Source: Patescibacteria group bacterium (GTDB lineage Bacteria > Patescibacteriota > Patescibacteriia > 2-12-FULL-60-25). Taken from it: a DNA stretch of 38,170 bases. Shown in pieces: positions 14,745 through 24,900 of this stretch. The stretch lies in assembly GCA_018830085.1 (NCBI GenBank), contig JAHJSR010000069.1:1-38170 (forward strand). Reading direction: 5' to 3'. The number at the start of each line of letters is the position of its first letter. The first letter of the stretch is position 1. The position numbers and the translations under genes were made by a program. The notes under the pieces were generated by a model. The model was not told the DNA's origin. It was given only the letters and a program-made list of their open reading frames with translations, and did no database searches.

Positions 14745-16091
14745 ATGCCATTAAAAAAATCCAATTCAGCTGCAAAAAAACCTAGTGATGCTCCAGCTAA
14801 AAAAGCTCCTCAGCCAATTACCCCAGTGCGTGGTATGAGGGATATTTTACCAGCAGATTTTCCATACTGGCGAAAAATGTTTGAGACCGCGCAGGGTCTT
14901 TGCGATGCTTATGGTTTTGACCGTATCGAAACTCCAGTTTTAGAAGATACTCCTCTTTTTGTACGTGGAGTTGGCAAACAGACAGACGTTGTGGAAAAAG
15001 AGATGTACTCATTCGAGACACCTGGTGGCGACAAAGTAAGTCTTCGACCGGAGAATACGGCTGGAGTTTGTCGTGCTTACATCCATCATGGAATGTTAAA
15101 CTTACCTCAACCCGTAAAGCTGTGGTACTGGGGACAGATGTTCCGTCATGACCGTCCGCAATCTGGCCGTTATCGTCAATTTTGGCAATATGGTTGTGAG
15201 ATTATAGGCGAAGAAGATGCGGTTGTTGATGCGCAGCTTGCGCTGATCGCTTGGCGTTACTTAAAAGATCTAGGTATTGAATCAACTGTAAGAATCAATT
15301 CTATTGGAACACCTGAGTGTCGTCTTAATTATCGCAATGCCTTGGTTGCTTATTTTCGTCCCAAACGCAGTAGACTCTCAGAAGAGGATAAAAAAAGATT
15401 ATTAAAAAATCCCCTTAGACTTTTAGATTCAAAAGATCCTGTGGTGGCAGAAATGAAGGTTGAAGCACCTCAGATTGTCGATTGGTTAGATGAGTCATCG
15501 AAAAATCACTTTATGCGTGTATTGGAATATCTCGATGAAGTGGGAGTCCCCTATCAACTAGATCCCTTTTTAGTGCGTGGCTTGGATTATTATACACAAA
15601 CTGTTTTTGAACTTTATGAAGCCACGGAAGAGGAAGGATCTCAAAATGCTTTGGGTGGCGGTGGTCGCTATGATGGTTTAATGGAATTACTTGGTGGTAG
15701 ACCGACTCCGGCAGCTGGATTCGCCATAGGGGTAGATAGAGTTATTAGTAGATTAAAAGCTTCGAGCCAAAATATCGAACCTAAAAAAGTTGATGTATTT
15801 GTTGCGCAGCTTGGTGAGGGTGGTCGTAAAAAAGCTTTGGCTATTTTTGAGGAGCTTCGTGAAGCTGGCATGTCTGCATCAGAAAATTTTGCTAAAAATT
15901 CCATTAAAGCTCAAATGGATATCGCGAATCGCTTGGGAGTAAAATGGACACTGATTGTTGGTCAAAAAGAGGTTTTAGATGGAACTGTAATAGTCAGAGA
16001 TATGGATGCCGGAACTCAAGAAATAGTTGACGCGCGTAAGATAGTACAAGTTCTTCAAAAGAAGATGATCCAAAAGGAACAAGAAGCTTAA
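14745..16091 (+). CDS. hisS: Histidyl-tRNA synthetase
   Basis: The 448-residue class II aminoacyl-tRNA synthetase charges tRNA-His. It shows Pro-Val-Arg-Gly-Met-Arg-Asp-Ile-Leu-Pro (motif 1 region), Ser-Leu-Arg-Pro-Glu-Asn-Thr-Ala-Gly (motif 2 approach), and Phe-Arg-His-Asp-Arg-Pro-Gln-Ser-Gly-Arg-Tyr-Arg-Gln-Phe. The His-specific Leu-Val-Arg-Gly-Leu-Asp-Tyr-Tyr-Thr and Gly-Gly-Gly-Gly-Arg-Tyr-Asp-Gly-Leu are also present. The anticodon-binding domain occupies about 345-440. An N-terminal extension of about 25 residues, rich in Lys, Ala and Pro, precedes the usual start. No SD is seen. It ends 117 nt before the separately promoted rpsU. Confidence 0.97.
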   Translation: MPLKKSNSAAKKPSDAPAKKAPQPITPVRGMRDILPADFPYWRKMFETAQGLCDAYGFDRIETPVLEDTPLFVRGVGKQTDVVEKEMYSFETPGGDKVSLRPENTAGVCRAYIHHGMLNLPQPVKLWYWGQMFRHDRPQSGRYRQFWQYGCEIIGEEDAVVDAQLALIAWRYLKDLGIESTVRINSIGTPECRLNYRNALVAYFRPKRSRLSEEDKKRLLKNPLRLLDSKDPVVAEMKVEAPQIVDWLDESSKNHFMRVLEYLDEVGVPYQLDPFLVRGLDYYTQTVFELYEATEEEGSQNALGGGGRYDGLMELLGGRPTPAAGFAIGVDRVISRLKASSQNIEPKKVDVFVAQLGEGGRKKALAIFEELREAGMSASENFAKNSIKAQMDIANRLGVKWTLIVGQKEVLDGTVIVRDMDAGTQEIVDARKIVQVLQKKMIQKEQEA

Positions 16092-16114
16092 TTATAAGAA
16101 AAAAAGGCTAAGGT

Positions 16115-16143
16115 TTGACAATATTAGTCTTTTTTAGTATCTT
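16115..16143 (+). promoter_or_regulatory. rpsU promoter
   Basis: A perfect TTGACA (16115-16120), 17 bp, then TATCTT (16138-16143, four of six). It lies between hisS and rpsU and would give a leader of about 60 nt holding a hairpin and a strong SD. Confidence 0.55.
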
Positions 16144-16152
16144 TTTGTTTAA

Positions 16153-16172
16153 GCATCCTGATTAAAGGGTGC
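16153..16172 (+). promoter_or_regulatory. Hairpin in the rpsU leader
   Basis: GCATCC pairs with GGGTGC (six pairs, one G-T) around an 8-nt loop, upstream of the SD at 16194-16200. It could be a site for feedback by S21 or a 5' stabilising structure. No U-run follows, so it is not a terminator. Confidence 0.35.
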
Positions 16173-16208
16173 AGAGTTAATAATCTTACAAAGAAAGGAG
16201 TGGTACCC

Positions 16209-16448
16209 ATGGCAGAAGTAAATCGAAAAAAGGGTGAAACATTTGATGCGCTGCTACGTCGTTTTACAAGACGTGTACAGCAAGGCGGGGTCATTCTTGA
16301 AGTTCGCAAGAACCGTTTTCGCACCTCAGCTGAAAATCGCAACAAAAAACGCCGTAGTGCTTTAAGACGTGTTGAAAAAAAATCCCAATACGAATATTTA
16401 TATAAAACCGGTCAACTAAAAGATGACCGTAGAAAAGGTAACCGTTAA
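16209..16448 (+). CDS. rpsU: 30S ribosomal protein S21
   Basis: The 79-residue small basic protein helps mRNA binding on the small subunit. It has the bS21 landmarks Gly-Glu-x-Phe-Asp-Ala-Leu-Leu-Arg-Arg-Phe and Val-Gln-Gln-Gly-Gly-Val-Ile-Leu-Glu-Val-Arg, then a Lys/Arg-rich tail. The family usually has 55-75 residues, so this is slightly long at the C-terminus. ATG 16209 has AAAGGAG (16194-16200) at 8-nt spacing, one of only four clear SDs seen in the window. It is followed after 8 nt by yqeY, a pairing common in bacteria. Confidence 0.95.
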   Translation: MAEVNRKKGETFDALLRRFTRRVQQGGVILEVRKNRFRTSAENRNKKRRSALRRVEKKSQYEYLYKTGQLKDDRRKGNR

Positions 16449-16456
16449 AAAAATAC

Positions 16457-16903
16457 ATGAGCTTAACAGAACGCATATCAGCGGATGTTATCAGTGCCAT
16501 GAAATCAAAAAGTGAGCCCGAGCTTTCCGTTTTAAGGTTAGTCCGGGCTGCTTTTAAAAATAAGGAAATTGATTTAGGGCATCCGCTTAATGATGATGAG
16601 GCTATGGCCGTCATCAAAACAATGGTCAAACAAGGTAATGATGCAATGAAAGATTTTATCGCTGATAATCGCCAAGATTTAGTTGATAAACAGACTCAAG
16701 AGACCGAAATCCTAGAACGCTATCTTCCAAAACCATTACCCGCAGAAGAAATCCAAAAAATTTGTGAACAAGCAGTTGCTGATAGTGGCGCAACTGGCGT
16801 CCAAGATATGGGTAAAGTGATGGGTGTAGCCATGAAACTTATTGCTGGAAGAGCCTCGGGCGATGTTGTTAAAGAGTCGATACAAAAGTTGCTAACAAAA
16901 TAA
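16457..16903 (+). CDS. yqeY: GatB/YqeY domain protein
   Basis: The 148-residue cytoplasmic, all-helical protein matches YqeY throughout. Features are Ser-Val-Leu-Arg-Leu-Val-Arg-Ala-Ala-Phe-Lys-Asn near the N-terminus, Lys-Gln-Gly-Asn-Asp-Ala in the middle, Ile-Leu-Glu-Arg-Tyr-Leu-Pro-Lys-Pro-Leu, and Met-Gly-Lys-Val-Met-Gly followed by Ala-Gly-Arg-Ala-Ser-Gly. The C-terminal part resembles the tRNA-binding tail domain of the GatB amidotransferase subunit. The exact role is not settled; a tRNA-related role is usually assumed. It shares a transcript with rpsU. Confidence 0.95.
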   Translation: MSLTERISADVISAMKSKSEPELSVLRLVRAAFKNKEIDLGHPLNDDEAMAVIKTMVKQGNDAMKDFIADNRQDLVDKQTQETEILERYLPKPLPAEEIQKICEQAVADSGATGVQDMGKVMGVAMKLIAGRASGDVVKESIQKLLTK

Positions 16904-16923
16904 TCGCACTGGCTTAGATATTG

Positions 16924-16932
16924 TGCTATAAT
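16924..16932 (+). promoter_or_regulatory. Extended -10 promoter of the surface-protein operon
   Basis: TGC directly followed by TATAAT (16927-16932), 24 nt after the yqeY stop. No strong -35 is seen. The leader would be about 48 nt and contain GGAGGT (16971-16976), 11 nt before ATG 16988. No terminator separates it from yqeY, so readthrough may add to expression. Confidence 0.6.
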
Positions 16933-16987
16933 AACTTCCAAACCGAGGTGATTATTATTGATCATGCTTTGGAGGTTTTTACATCCC

Positions 16988-18901
16988 ATGCACAAGGAGG
17001 TAGGCCAAAACAGAACTGTCAATGTTCTACGTAAGAAACAGGTGATTTTATCTGTTGCGTTTTTGTTTTCGTTTTTGTTAATTTTATTTGGCTTTCATAG
17101 TGTTTTAGCTCAAGCAGCACCAGGGGTTCAGGAAAATGTTAACGCTGTGGCAACAGCTGCAGGAGTAAATCCAAATGTTGATATCTTTACCATCATCGGA
17201 AGAATTATTAACATAGCTCTTGGTTTTGTTGGTGTCTTGTTGTTGGTTATGCTTGTGTACGCAGGCTTTCAGTACATGACAGCTGGGGGTAATCCGGAGC
17301 AAGTTCAAAAAGCAACTACAAGAATCCGTAATGCAATTATAGGTTTGGTGATAGTTGTATCCGCATTTGCTTTAACTAATTTTATAATCGATCAACTAAT
17401 AGGTGCGCAAGGCGGTTTTGGCAATTTTATTAGCCAATGGACTCAACCTGGTGGATTCGGTCAATGGGGAAATACTGGTGGTTTGGGAAATGCAAAGGTT
17501 ATTGAGTACCATTACCCAGAACCAAATCAAAAAGAGGTTCCTCGTAATACGGCGATTGTTATTACTTTTGTTGATCGTATTGACCCAGCCTCATTTATCA
17601 AAGATTGGAGTCTTACGAATTCTTCGGCCATAGAATTGAATGATGACTTGATAAAAATTCATCCACAAAATAATACATCGCAAGATCTCCTAGCAAATCA
17701 AGCACGCGCAACAGTCACTGCTGATGGACGTACTGTGGTAATAAAGCCTAATGAACCGCTTGGCAATGCTCAAGCAAATGTGTGGTATCAGGTTATTTTG
17801 ACTGGCGGTGCCGATGGTATAAAAAATGCGTCCGGAACTCCTTTGTTACTTGGTGATTTTGATGGGGACTATGTTTGGAACTTCGAGGTTTCAACAGAAA
17901 TTGATACTTCACCACCTCGTGTTGTATCCCGCATGCCTTACACTCCTGGACCCCATTATCGCAACATAGTCGTCCAAGTTAATTTTAACGAACCGATGAT
18001 GCCAATCAGTGTGTCGGGTTTTTATGATCCAAATTCCAATAATCCTTTCACAAACATAACAACGGCAAGTGAATCCAACAATTCATCTCAAATAATTCCT
18101 GGTGAATACCGAATCTCCAATGGATACAAAACTGTTGAGTTTATTACAACCGACGAATGTGGCACAAATTCTTGTTTAATGACCATGTATTGTTTACCGG
18201 CTGATAGCACCATCCGTACAACGGTAAAAGCTGCTGATTTGAGCGCAACTCCACCTCAGGCCGCAGAGATTGGTCCATTTGGTTTTAATGGCGCGGTTGA
18301 TATGGCTGGTAATTCTTTAGACGGTAATAATGATGGTAATGCACAAGGTCCTGGAACGGATGATTATCATCCGGATTTCATTTTTAGTACAACCGCAGAA
18401 ACTTATCTGCAAGGGCCTGTGATACAAATTATTGAACCAGAGATTCTAAAAGGCCAAGTTGAGCTTGATAAAGATGTTGAAATAACTTTTGATACACCTT
18501 TATTAGGATATTCAATAAATAACGAGAGTTTTCGCATGACAGCAACAGGTCCACAAGAAACCGATCCTAATACCTGGTGGTTCTTTTCCAAATTCATGCA
18601 TTTAAATGATCAAGGGACAGAAGTCCAATCAGGGCAAGAACCAAAAAAATCGCGTGTCAGTGTATCACATAGGCCATATTTACCTTCCGAAGCTCCAACC
18701 GCTAATCAAACGGTTTGGGATTCACTTAATCTGTATTCACCAAATGTTAATCATCAATTGATGAATGTGTATCAAAATTGTTTTAATCCCGCGAAATCAG
18801 AATTACCTCCGCCTGATACTGCAAAAACTGGATCACCTAATATTTGCAATGGCCAAAATACTAATCTTGATTGCGAGCAATCACCATATTGGAAACCATG
18901 A
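16988..18901 (+). CDS. T4SS-pilin-headed surface protein with Ig-like domains
   Basis: The 637-residue product begins with a basic n-region, a hydrophobic core (about 19-36) and a cleavage site near Ala41-Gln-Ala. Two membrane helices follow (about 71-95 and 116-135), joined by Tyr-Met-Thr-Ala-Gly-Gly-Asn-Pro and Arg-Ile-Arg-Asn-Ala-Ile-Ile-Gly. This is the layout of the VirB2/TrbC-like 'T4SS pilin' family common in Patescibacteria. The rest is extracellular, with three Big_5-like Ig domains starting near 165, 315 and 475. Each begins with an Ile-x-x-x-x-Pro stretch and has an Asn-Phe-Asn-Glu-Pro-Met or Ile-Thr-Phe-type strand. ATG 16988 is chosen by SD and signal-peptide fit; TTG 16958 and ATG 16964 are alternatives. 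Its TGA overlaps the next ATG (ATGA), so translation is probably coupled. A pilus role is unproven; the pilin part may be only an anchor. Confidence 0.85.
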   Translation: MHKEVGQNRTVNVLRKKQVILSVAFLFSFLLILFGFHSVLAQAAPGVQENVNAVATAAGVNPNVDIFTIIGRIINIALGFVGVLLLVMLVYAGFQYMTAGGNPEQVQKATTRIRNAIIGLVIVVSAFALTNFIIDQLIGAQGGFGNFISQWTQPGGFGQWGNTGGLGNAKVIEYHYPEPNQKEVPRNTAIVITFVDRIDPASFIKDWSLTNSSAIELNDDLIKIHPQNNTSQDLLANQARATVTADGRTVVIKPNEPLGNAQANVWYQVILTGGADGIKNASGTPLLLGDFDGDYVWNFEVSTEIDTSPPRVVSRMPYTPGPHYRNIVVQVNFNEPMMPISVSGFYDPNSNNPFTNITTASESNNSSQIIPGEYRISNGYKTVEFITTDECGTNSCLMTMYCLPADSTIRTTVKAADLSATPPQAAEIGPFGFNGAVDMAGNSLDGNNDGNAQGPGTDDYHPDFIFSTTAETYLQGPVIQIIEPEILKGQVELDKDVEITFDTPLLGYSINNESFRMTATGPQETDPNTWWFFSKFMHLNDQGTEVQSGQEPKKSRVSVSHRPYLPSEAPTANQTVWDSLNLYSPNVNHQLMNVYQNCFNPAKSELPPPDTAKTGSPNICNGQNTNLDCEQSPYWKP

Positions 18902-21900
18902 TCTCACGTAATTTCTTTGCCGCCATAGCGGTCATATTTAGCCTCTTTGTTGGTGGTTTTTCTGCTCTTCCGGTTCAAGCCCAGGTTGATCCTGGATTAA
19001 ATGCTGTTGGTAATACGGTGGTATTAACAGACACCGATCCCAGAACCATTGCAGCAGGTATTATCAATGTGGTTTTGGGCTTATTGGGAATAATATTTTT
19101 AGTATTGATCCTATACGCTGGATTTTTGTGGATGACTTCAGGTGGAGACTCAGCAAAAGTAGATAAAGCTAAAGCATATTTAAGAAATGCTATTATTGGT
19201 TTGGTTATCATTATAACTTCATGGGGAATAGCAACTTTTGTTATAAATTCACTGCTAAACGCAACAGGTGGTGGAGGTGGCGGTACAGGTGGATCTGGTG
19301 GTGGTGGATCTGGTGGTGGAGGCTTTGGTGGCGGTACAACAGATGTTTTTAGAGTTGCGGCATCCAGCCCACAGGGTAGCGTACCCAATGCAGATTTGAT
19401 TGTTCGCATACTTTTTAATAAAGATGTTAGCGCTGGTTCCTTGGGTGAGTTGCAGATTTCACCAGCGGTAAATGGTAATTGGATTATAGATCCATCAAAT
19501 CCCAAACGCGTCTTTTTTACTCCAGCTGACCCATGTCCGATCAATCCTCAAAAAACATGTTTTGCTTTTAATACAAGCTACACGGTAACTGTCGGGTCTA
19601 ATTTTAAGTCAGCTGCCAATGAAGATATTCGTTGCGGAGGATTTTATCCTGATTGTACTTTTAATTTTACGGCTGGCGACAGTGTTGATATGCAGGCACC
19701 TCAGGTTGACATATTAAATCTTTATGATGGTAAAAGCGTTCCGATAGACTCAGCGATTGAAGTAAAAGCTCATGCAAGTGATGATGCTGGTATTTCTAGT
19801 ATGGAGTGGTCTGAGGGTGGAATAGTTTTTGCATCAGAAGGACCAACGGTTTCCCCTTCGCCTAAGGAGTTTGAGGCAAGTGGTTATTGGGATACTTTAG
19901 GTTTAGTTCCAAAACAAAATTATACAATAACAGTTGAATCAAATGATTTGGATAGCAATACGGGTCAAGATTCTGTTAATGTAATCGTATTAGCTCAGCA
20001 TTGTTTTGATAGCGCTCAAAACGAAGATGAAACCGGTGTTGATTGTGGTGGTGTTGATTGTTTGTCTTGTGGCGGTGGCACTTGTACACAAAACAATCAA
20101 TGCGCATCAGGTCTTTGTTTAAATGGTTCTTGTATTGAGCAGCCGGTGATTTTAGATGTTCAACCATTGAGTGGTAAGGAGGGAACTTATGTTTCTATTT
20201 GGGGGGATAATTTTGGTGACACCGGAAGCGTAACCTTTTTGGGTCCACCGGAAGTTACGGCTCAAGCGCCTCAGGCTTGTTTAGCGGCTGGCGCAACAAC
20301 TTGGAGCCCCCATTATGTTTTAGTTGAAGTTCCTACAGGCGCGGCCAGTGGTGCTCTTAAATTAACAAATTCCAATAGTGGTTTAGCTGATCAGACGGAT
20401 GATTCGAACGGGCCAAATTTTACATTTCAACTCACAAATGAAGAGCTACCGGGTCTGTGCCAGATCAATCCAACTTCCGGGCAACCGGGAATAAACGCAA
20501 CTCTTATCGGAGCTAATTTTGGGGCTCAAAAAGGATTGGTAGGTTTTGGTAATACTGAAATTTCACAAAACACAACCTGGGCAATGGATAATATAATTTT
20601 CCCTATTCCTATTGCAACCCCTGGAACCTATCCCGCATGGGTTAAAAATGATTCAGGAGCAGAATCAAATAAGGTACCTTTTCAGTTACAAAGTCCTGCT
20701 CAAACACAGCCAGCGCCTGAAATTGTTTTAGTCGAGCCGGCATCCGGACCTAGAGGTTCATATTTAACCATCACAGGACAAAGGTTTGGTTCCACTCCGG
20801 GAATTGTTTATTTTTACGATAAAGTTGAGCCTGATAAGGGCTATGTCGGAGATTCGGTTTTTCCAAATGGTTGTGAGGTGGGATGGTGGAAAGATAATCA
20901 AATTATTATTAAAGTTCCTGATGTTCCTGCATCAGTAACTAAACCAGCAGCTTTTGAAATCGCAATCCAACGTGCGGATCAGCTTTACTCAAACCGCACT
21001 GACTTCAATTACACGGATGGTGCTGCTGGTCCGGGAATCTGCTCTATCCAACCAAGCGCTGGTCCTGCTGGTACAACAGTTATTAAGTTAATCGGTGAAG
21101 GTTTTGGTGGATCCGGACCAAATAGTAGTGTAACTTTTTATGAAAATGCGATCGCAACAACAAATTCGTGGTTAAATAATGAAATCCAAGCCACAGTTCC
21201 GCAAAATGCTAAGACGGGTGCGGTTTTTGTGGATATCCAAGGTCAGCAATCAAATAAAGTTCAATTTACGGTTGCTAACTGTACAACTAATGCTTCTATT
21301 TGCTCATCAGGCGAAACCTGTTGTCCTGATGGTTCTTGTACATCGGGTGTCTGCGCTCAGCAGTCGTTTACAGCAACTTACGCTTGGCAATTTTCTACCG
21401 GTGTCATTCCTCAGGCTCCCGAGGTAATTGAATATTGCGATACTAGTGGTCAACAACTTCAATTACCTTCTCCTTCACCATGGATTCAGCAACAAGGTGG
21501 CGATGCTGTTTGTGTAAACCCAAAACCAACCATGGGAATAATGTTTAATCTACCCATAGCCTGGTCAACGCCTCAAAATCCGCTAAATTTAAAGGAATTA
21601 TTTAAACTTAAAAAATGCACAGGCTCGGGTGCAGATCCTTGTGCGGCAACAAATCTAGAAGATGTTGCAATTACAGACATAAACAACAGTCATATTGTAA
21701 CTCCACAAGGAACCGCAATGGACTATGTAACCTTTACACCAGAACAAAATCTAGATCCAGATACTTATTATTATGTGTTTGTAAGTACGGATGTGCACAG
21801 CGCTGATTTGGAATATGGTGATTACATGCAAGAGCGCATCAATTGCCCTGAAGCTGATTTGGGTTATTGTTATCAGTTTAAAACCAAGCCTCAGTCAGAC

Positions 21901-24900
21901 ATATGCCAAGTTGCAGGTGTGTATATCGCTCCAGATAAAGCAACCGTACAAGGTGATGAATTGCAACAATTTATTGCAATGCCTGTACAAGATGGTGGAA
22001 TTTGTAATTTGTTAAATGGTAAGGATTTTAATTGGGATTGGACAATCAATCCTAACAATAAGGCATGGCTCGAAGATCCAAGCATTTCGGATTTTTATAA
22101 ACAAGAAATCAGATCTGGCATGCAAGAGGCTATAAACCCACCGGTTGCTATAAACGCAAAAGAGCTGATCTCAGGTAAAGATGGTGATGCGGAATTGTAT
22201 ATTCGTTTTATTGAGCCAAGAATAATGGCCAAGTTCCCTGATTGTGATACGGCTTGTGCGAATATTGGTCTGTGGGCACAGTTTAACACCTCGCTTTGGT
22301 CTGATAATCCAACTCCGCCATTTGCAAATTCAGTATTAGCCAAAGACCCTCAAGGCAGATATAAAAACGTTAAATTATTTAAATGTGAAAATGAGAATTG
22401 TCTTTTAGAAAAACAAGAGGAAGTTCCGATTGATGTCTATCTTGATAAGGATACAGACATAGCTGGCTTTGAAGGAATAGAATATAGCCGTGTTCGTATA
22501 TTGCCAATAATATCTTTAAATCAAGCCACATATTATCGTGTCTGGTTTGGTGGCGGGGCTGCTGATTCTATTGCATCAAAATATGGAGTTCGTATGGCAG
22601 AGCCTTATGAATGGAGTTTTAGAACAAAGCTTGATAATGCTGTTTGTGAACCTGATCGCGTGAGCGTGATGCCGAAAAGGGTTATAGAGGATAAAATTGG
22701 GGATAGTGAATTGTTCACTTCGGCTGTTTATGGTCCGCCGGATGCTTGCTCTGCGGGTGGTCAATTATTAAAAACCAATAAATCTTTTGTTTGGACATTC
22801 CCACAATCACCACAAAATATAGCTTCTTGGGTATTCTCTCCTCCAAGTCAGATTGATGCGGATGGTGATTTACCTTCTGGTTGTTCTGCTGATTGTAAGC
22901 CATTAGGTTCGGATGGAATATTTAAAGCTTTGGCACAATGTGGAAATGGTATTGTAGAAACCACGGATGGTAATTACTGTGATCCAAATACAAATACAAC
23001 AAAAGCCGGTCAATCTTGTGTGTTAATGCCAACGGCATCCGGTGCAGGTGAGCAGTGCGATAAACAGGGTAACAGCTGGGGAGTATGTGATCCGGCTTCT
23101 TGTCTATGGAAATCTGTACCAGGTGGAACTTGTGGCAATGGCATTATCGAATATGCGGCTGGTGAAATGTGTGATCCTGGGTTGCGTTGTTTTGATTTAG
23201 ACTCAGCTTATACCGCGATCGAAGGCTCTCCTTGTAATAGCCAAGCAGCTATAGATCAATGCACAAGTGGAGGTGGGGTCTGCGAAATACGTGAGTTTTA
23301 CGGATGTACAGCAGGCTGCCGTAATCTTGGAGCGTCAGCGGTAGTCGGAACGACTTGTGGTGAGGGCACGATCGGTTTAGGAGAAGATTGTGACTTGGGT
23401 AATTTTAATGGAACGGGTGGTTGCAGCCTCAACTGTTTGCACACCGGATCTTCACCAAATATACAATCAGTTTGCGGTAATGCAGTCCTCGAACCAGGTG
23501 AGACCTGTGAAGCTCCAACTATAAATGACGCTGTTCCATCATGGTGCGATTCGTCAAAATGTATCAATAAAGGAACTTTAGCTTGTCAAAATTCAGCCGA
23601 TCCTAACTGCTGTGGTAATAATCAAAAAGATAACGGTGAAGATTGTGATGATGGTTATCCATCTGGTGGTGATGGCTGTAGTGCGTCGTGTTTGTATGAG
23701 GGTGCATCTTGGTCTTATCCAAGCCCAAGTTTTTGCGGTAATGGAAGACTGGAAAATGGTGAAGCTTGTGAGGTTAATGCGGCAACTGACAGAGTAATTA
23801 AAGAAAATATCCCCAATACTGGCACAATAATTGGTGCGGGCGACGGTAAACTTGATCCCAAACAATTAGCGCAAATAATTGGTGTGGGTACATTGGATGC
23901 TAATAATGTTAGTGAAACTCAAGTTCAATCAGGATATGAAGGAGTGGTAGGCGTAGCCAATTACGGAGTCAGGTGTGGCTTTACTTCAGAGTCAGAGTGT
24001 GGCGCTGGCTCTGGTTTGGATGAATTTGGTTGCTGTGCTCCACGACCAGAATTATTACCAAATAGCCAGTATCCCAAGGGAAGTGGCATTTGTAGGAACA
24101 CGGTAATAAAGGCGGAGTTTAAAACTCCTATGAATGCTCAGTCCGTGGTTGGTAATTTTATTATTGCCAAAGAAATGATAGCCGGTACCACAGCTTGTCC
24201 AGATGGATCCGAGGAATTAGCGTCAAACATGGAACCTCCTCAGACAGTCTGGCAATGGATTGTTTATGGTTGGCATAAGGTAGTTACCTGGTTCAAAGGT
24301 GAACCCGCTCAAGCAATCTGGTGTACTAAACAGGTTTCCGGAAGTTTATCTTCTGTTGGAACTTCTACTACTCAATATATCTATCACCTGAATACCGCGC
24401 TTGATCCAAATACCCGTTACATAGTTAGATTTGCAGCCGATTCTAATCTTGATGATAATACTCGTACGGAAAATAAATCCGGTATAAAAACGGATCGTGG
24501 AGTTGTTACATCTGCGGATAGTGGCAATGACCCGGCTAATCCGGCCAATAATTGGCGCTTTACTTGGTCGTTTACAACTGGCGCTGATATTTGTCGTATT
24601 AATAGCGTGGTTGTTGATGATCTCAATAAAGAAAGTCCGGGATTCTTTAAAAAGAGCCAAGAAACTCACCTTTTTCAAGCTATAGCCAGAGCTCTTTATA
24701 ATGGTAGCGCTCAAGAAATTTCTCAAACTAATGAATATGCTTGGGAATGGCAACCGTGGATTGTAAATGATCCTGAGCTAGCAAGAACTGATGATAATCC
24801 CATAAAAACCTCACCAGAAAGTTTATCTTTAATCACTTCACTGAATAAAAATGGTTCTGCCATGCTTTTTGCTTCTTTAAAGATTATTACTGACACTCTA

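Noticed and set aside
18898-18901. Frameshift splitting one gene into two pilin-headed proteins
   Set aside because: The second protein has its own ATG, signal peptide and helix pair, so the ATGA overlap is a normal coupled gene boundary.
18975-19544. Proline-rich 189-residue frame on the minus strand
   Set aside because: It is the mirror of the glycine linker and pilin-type helices of the giant gene; no start signals and wholly antisense to a clear coding region.
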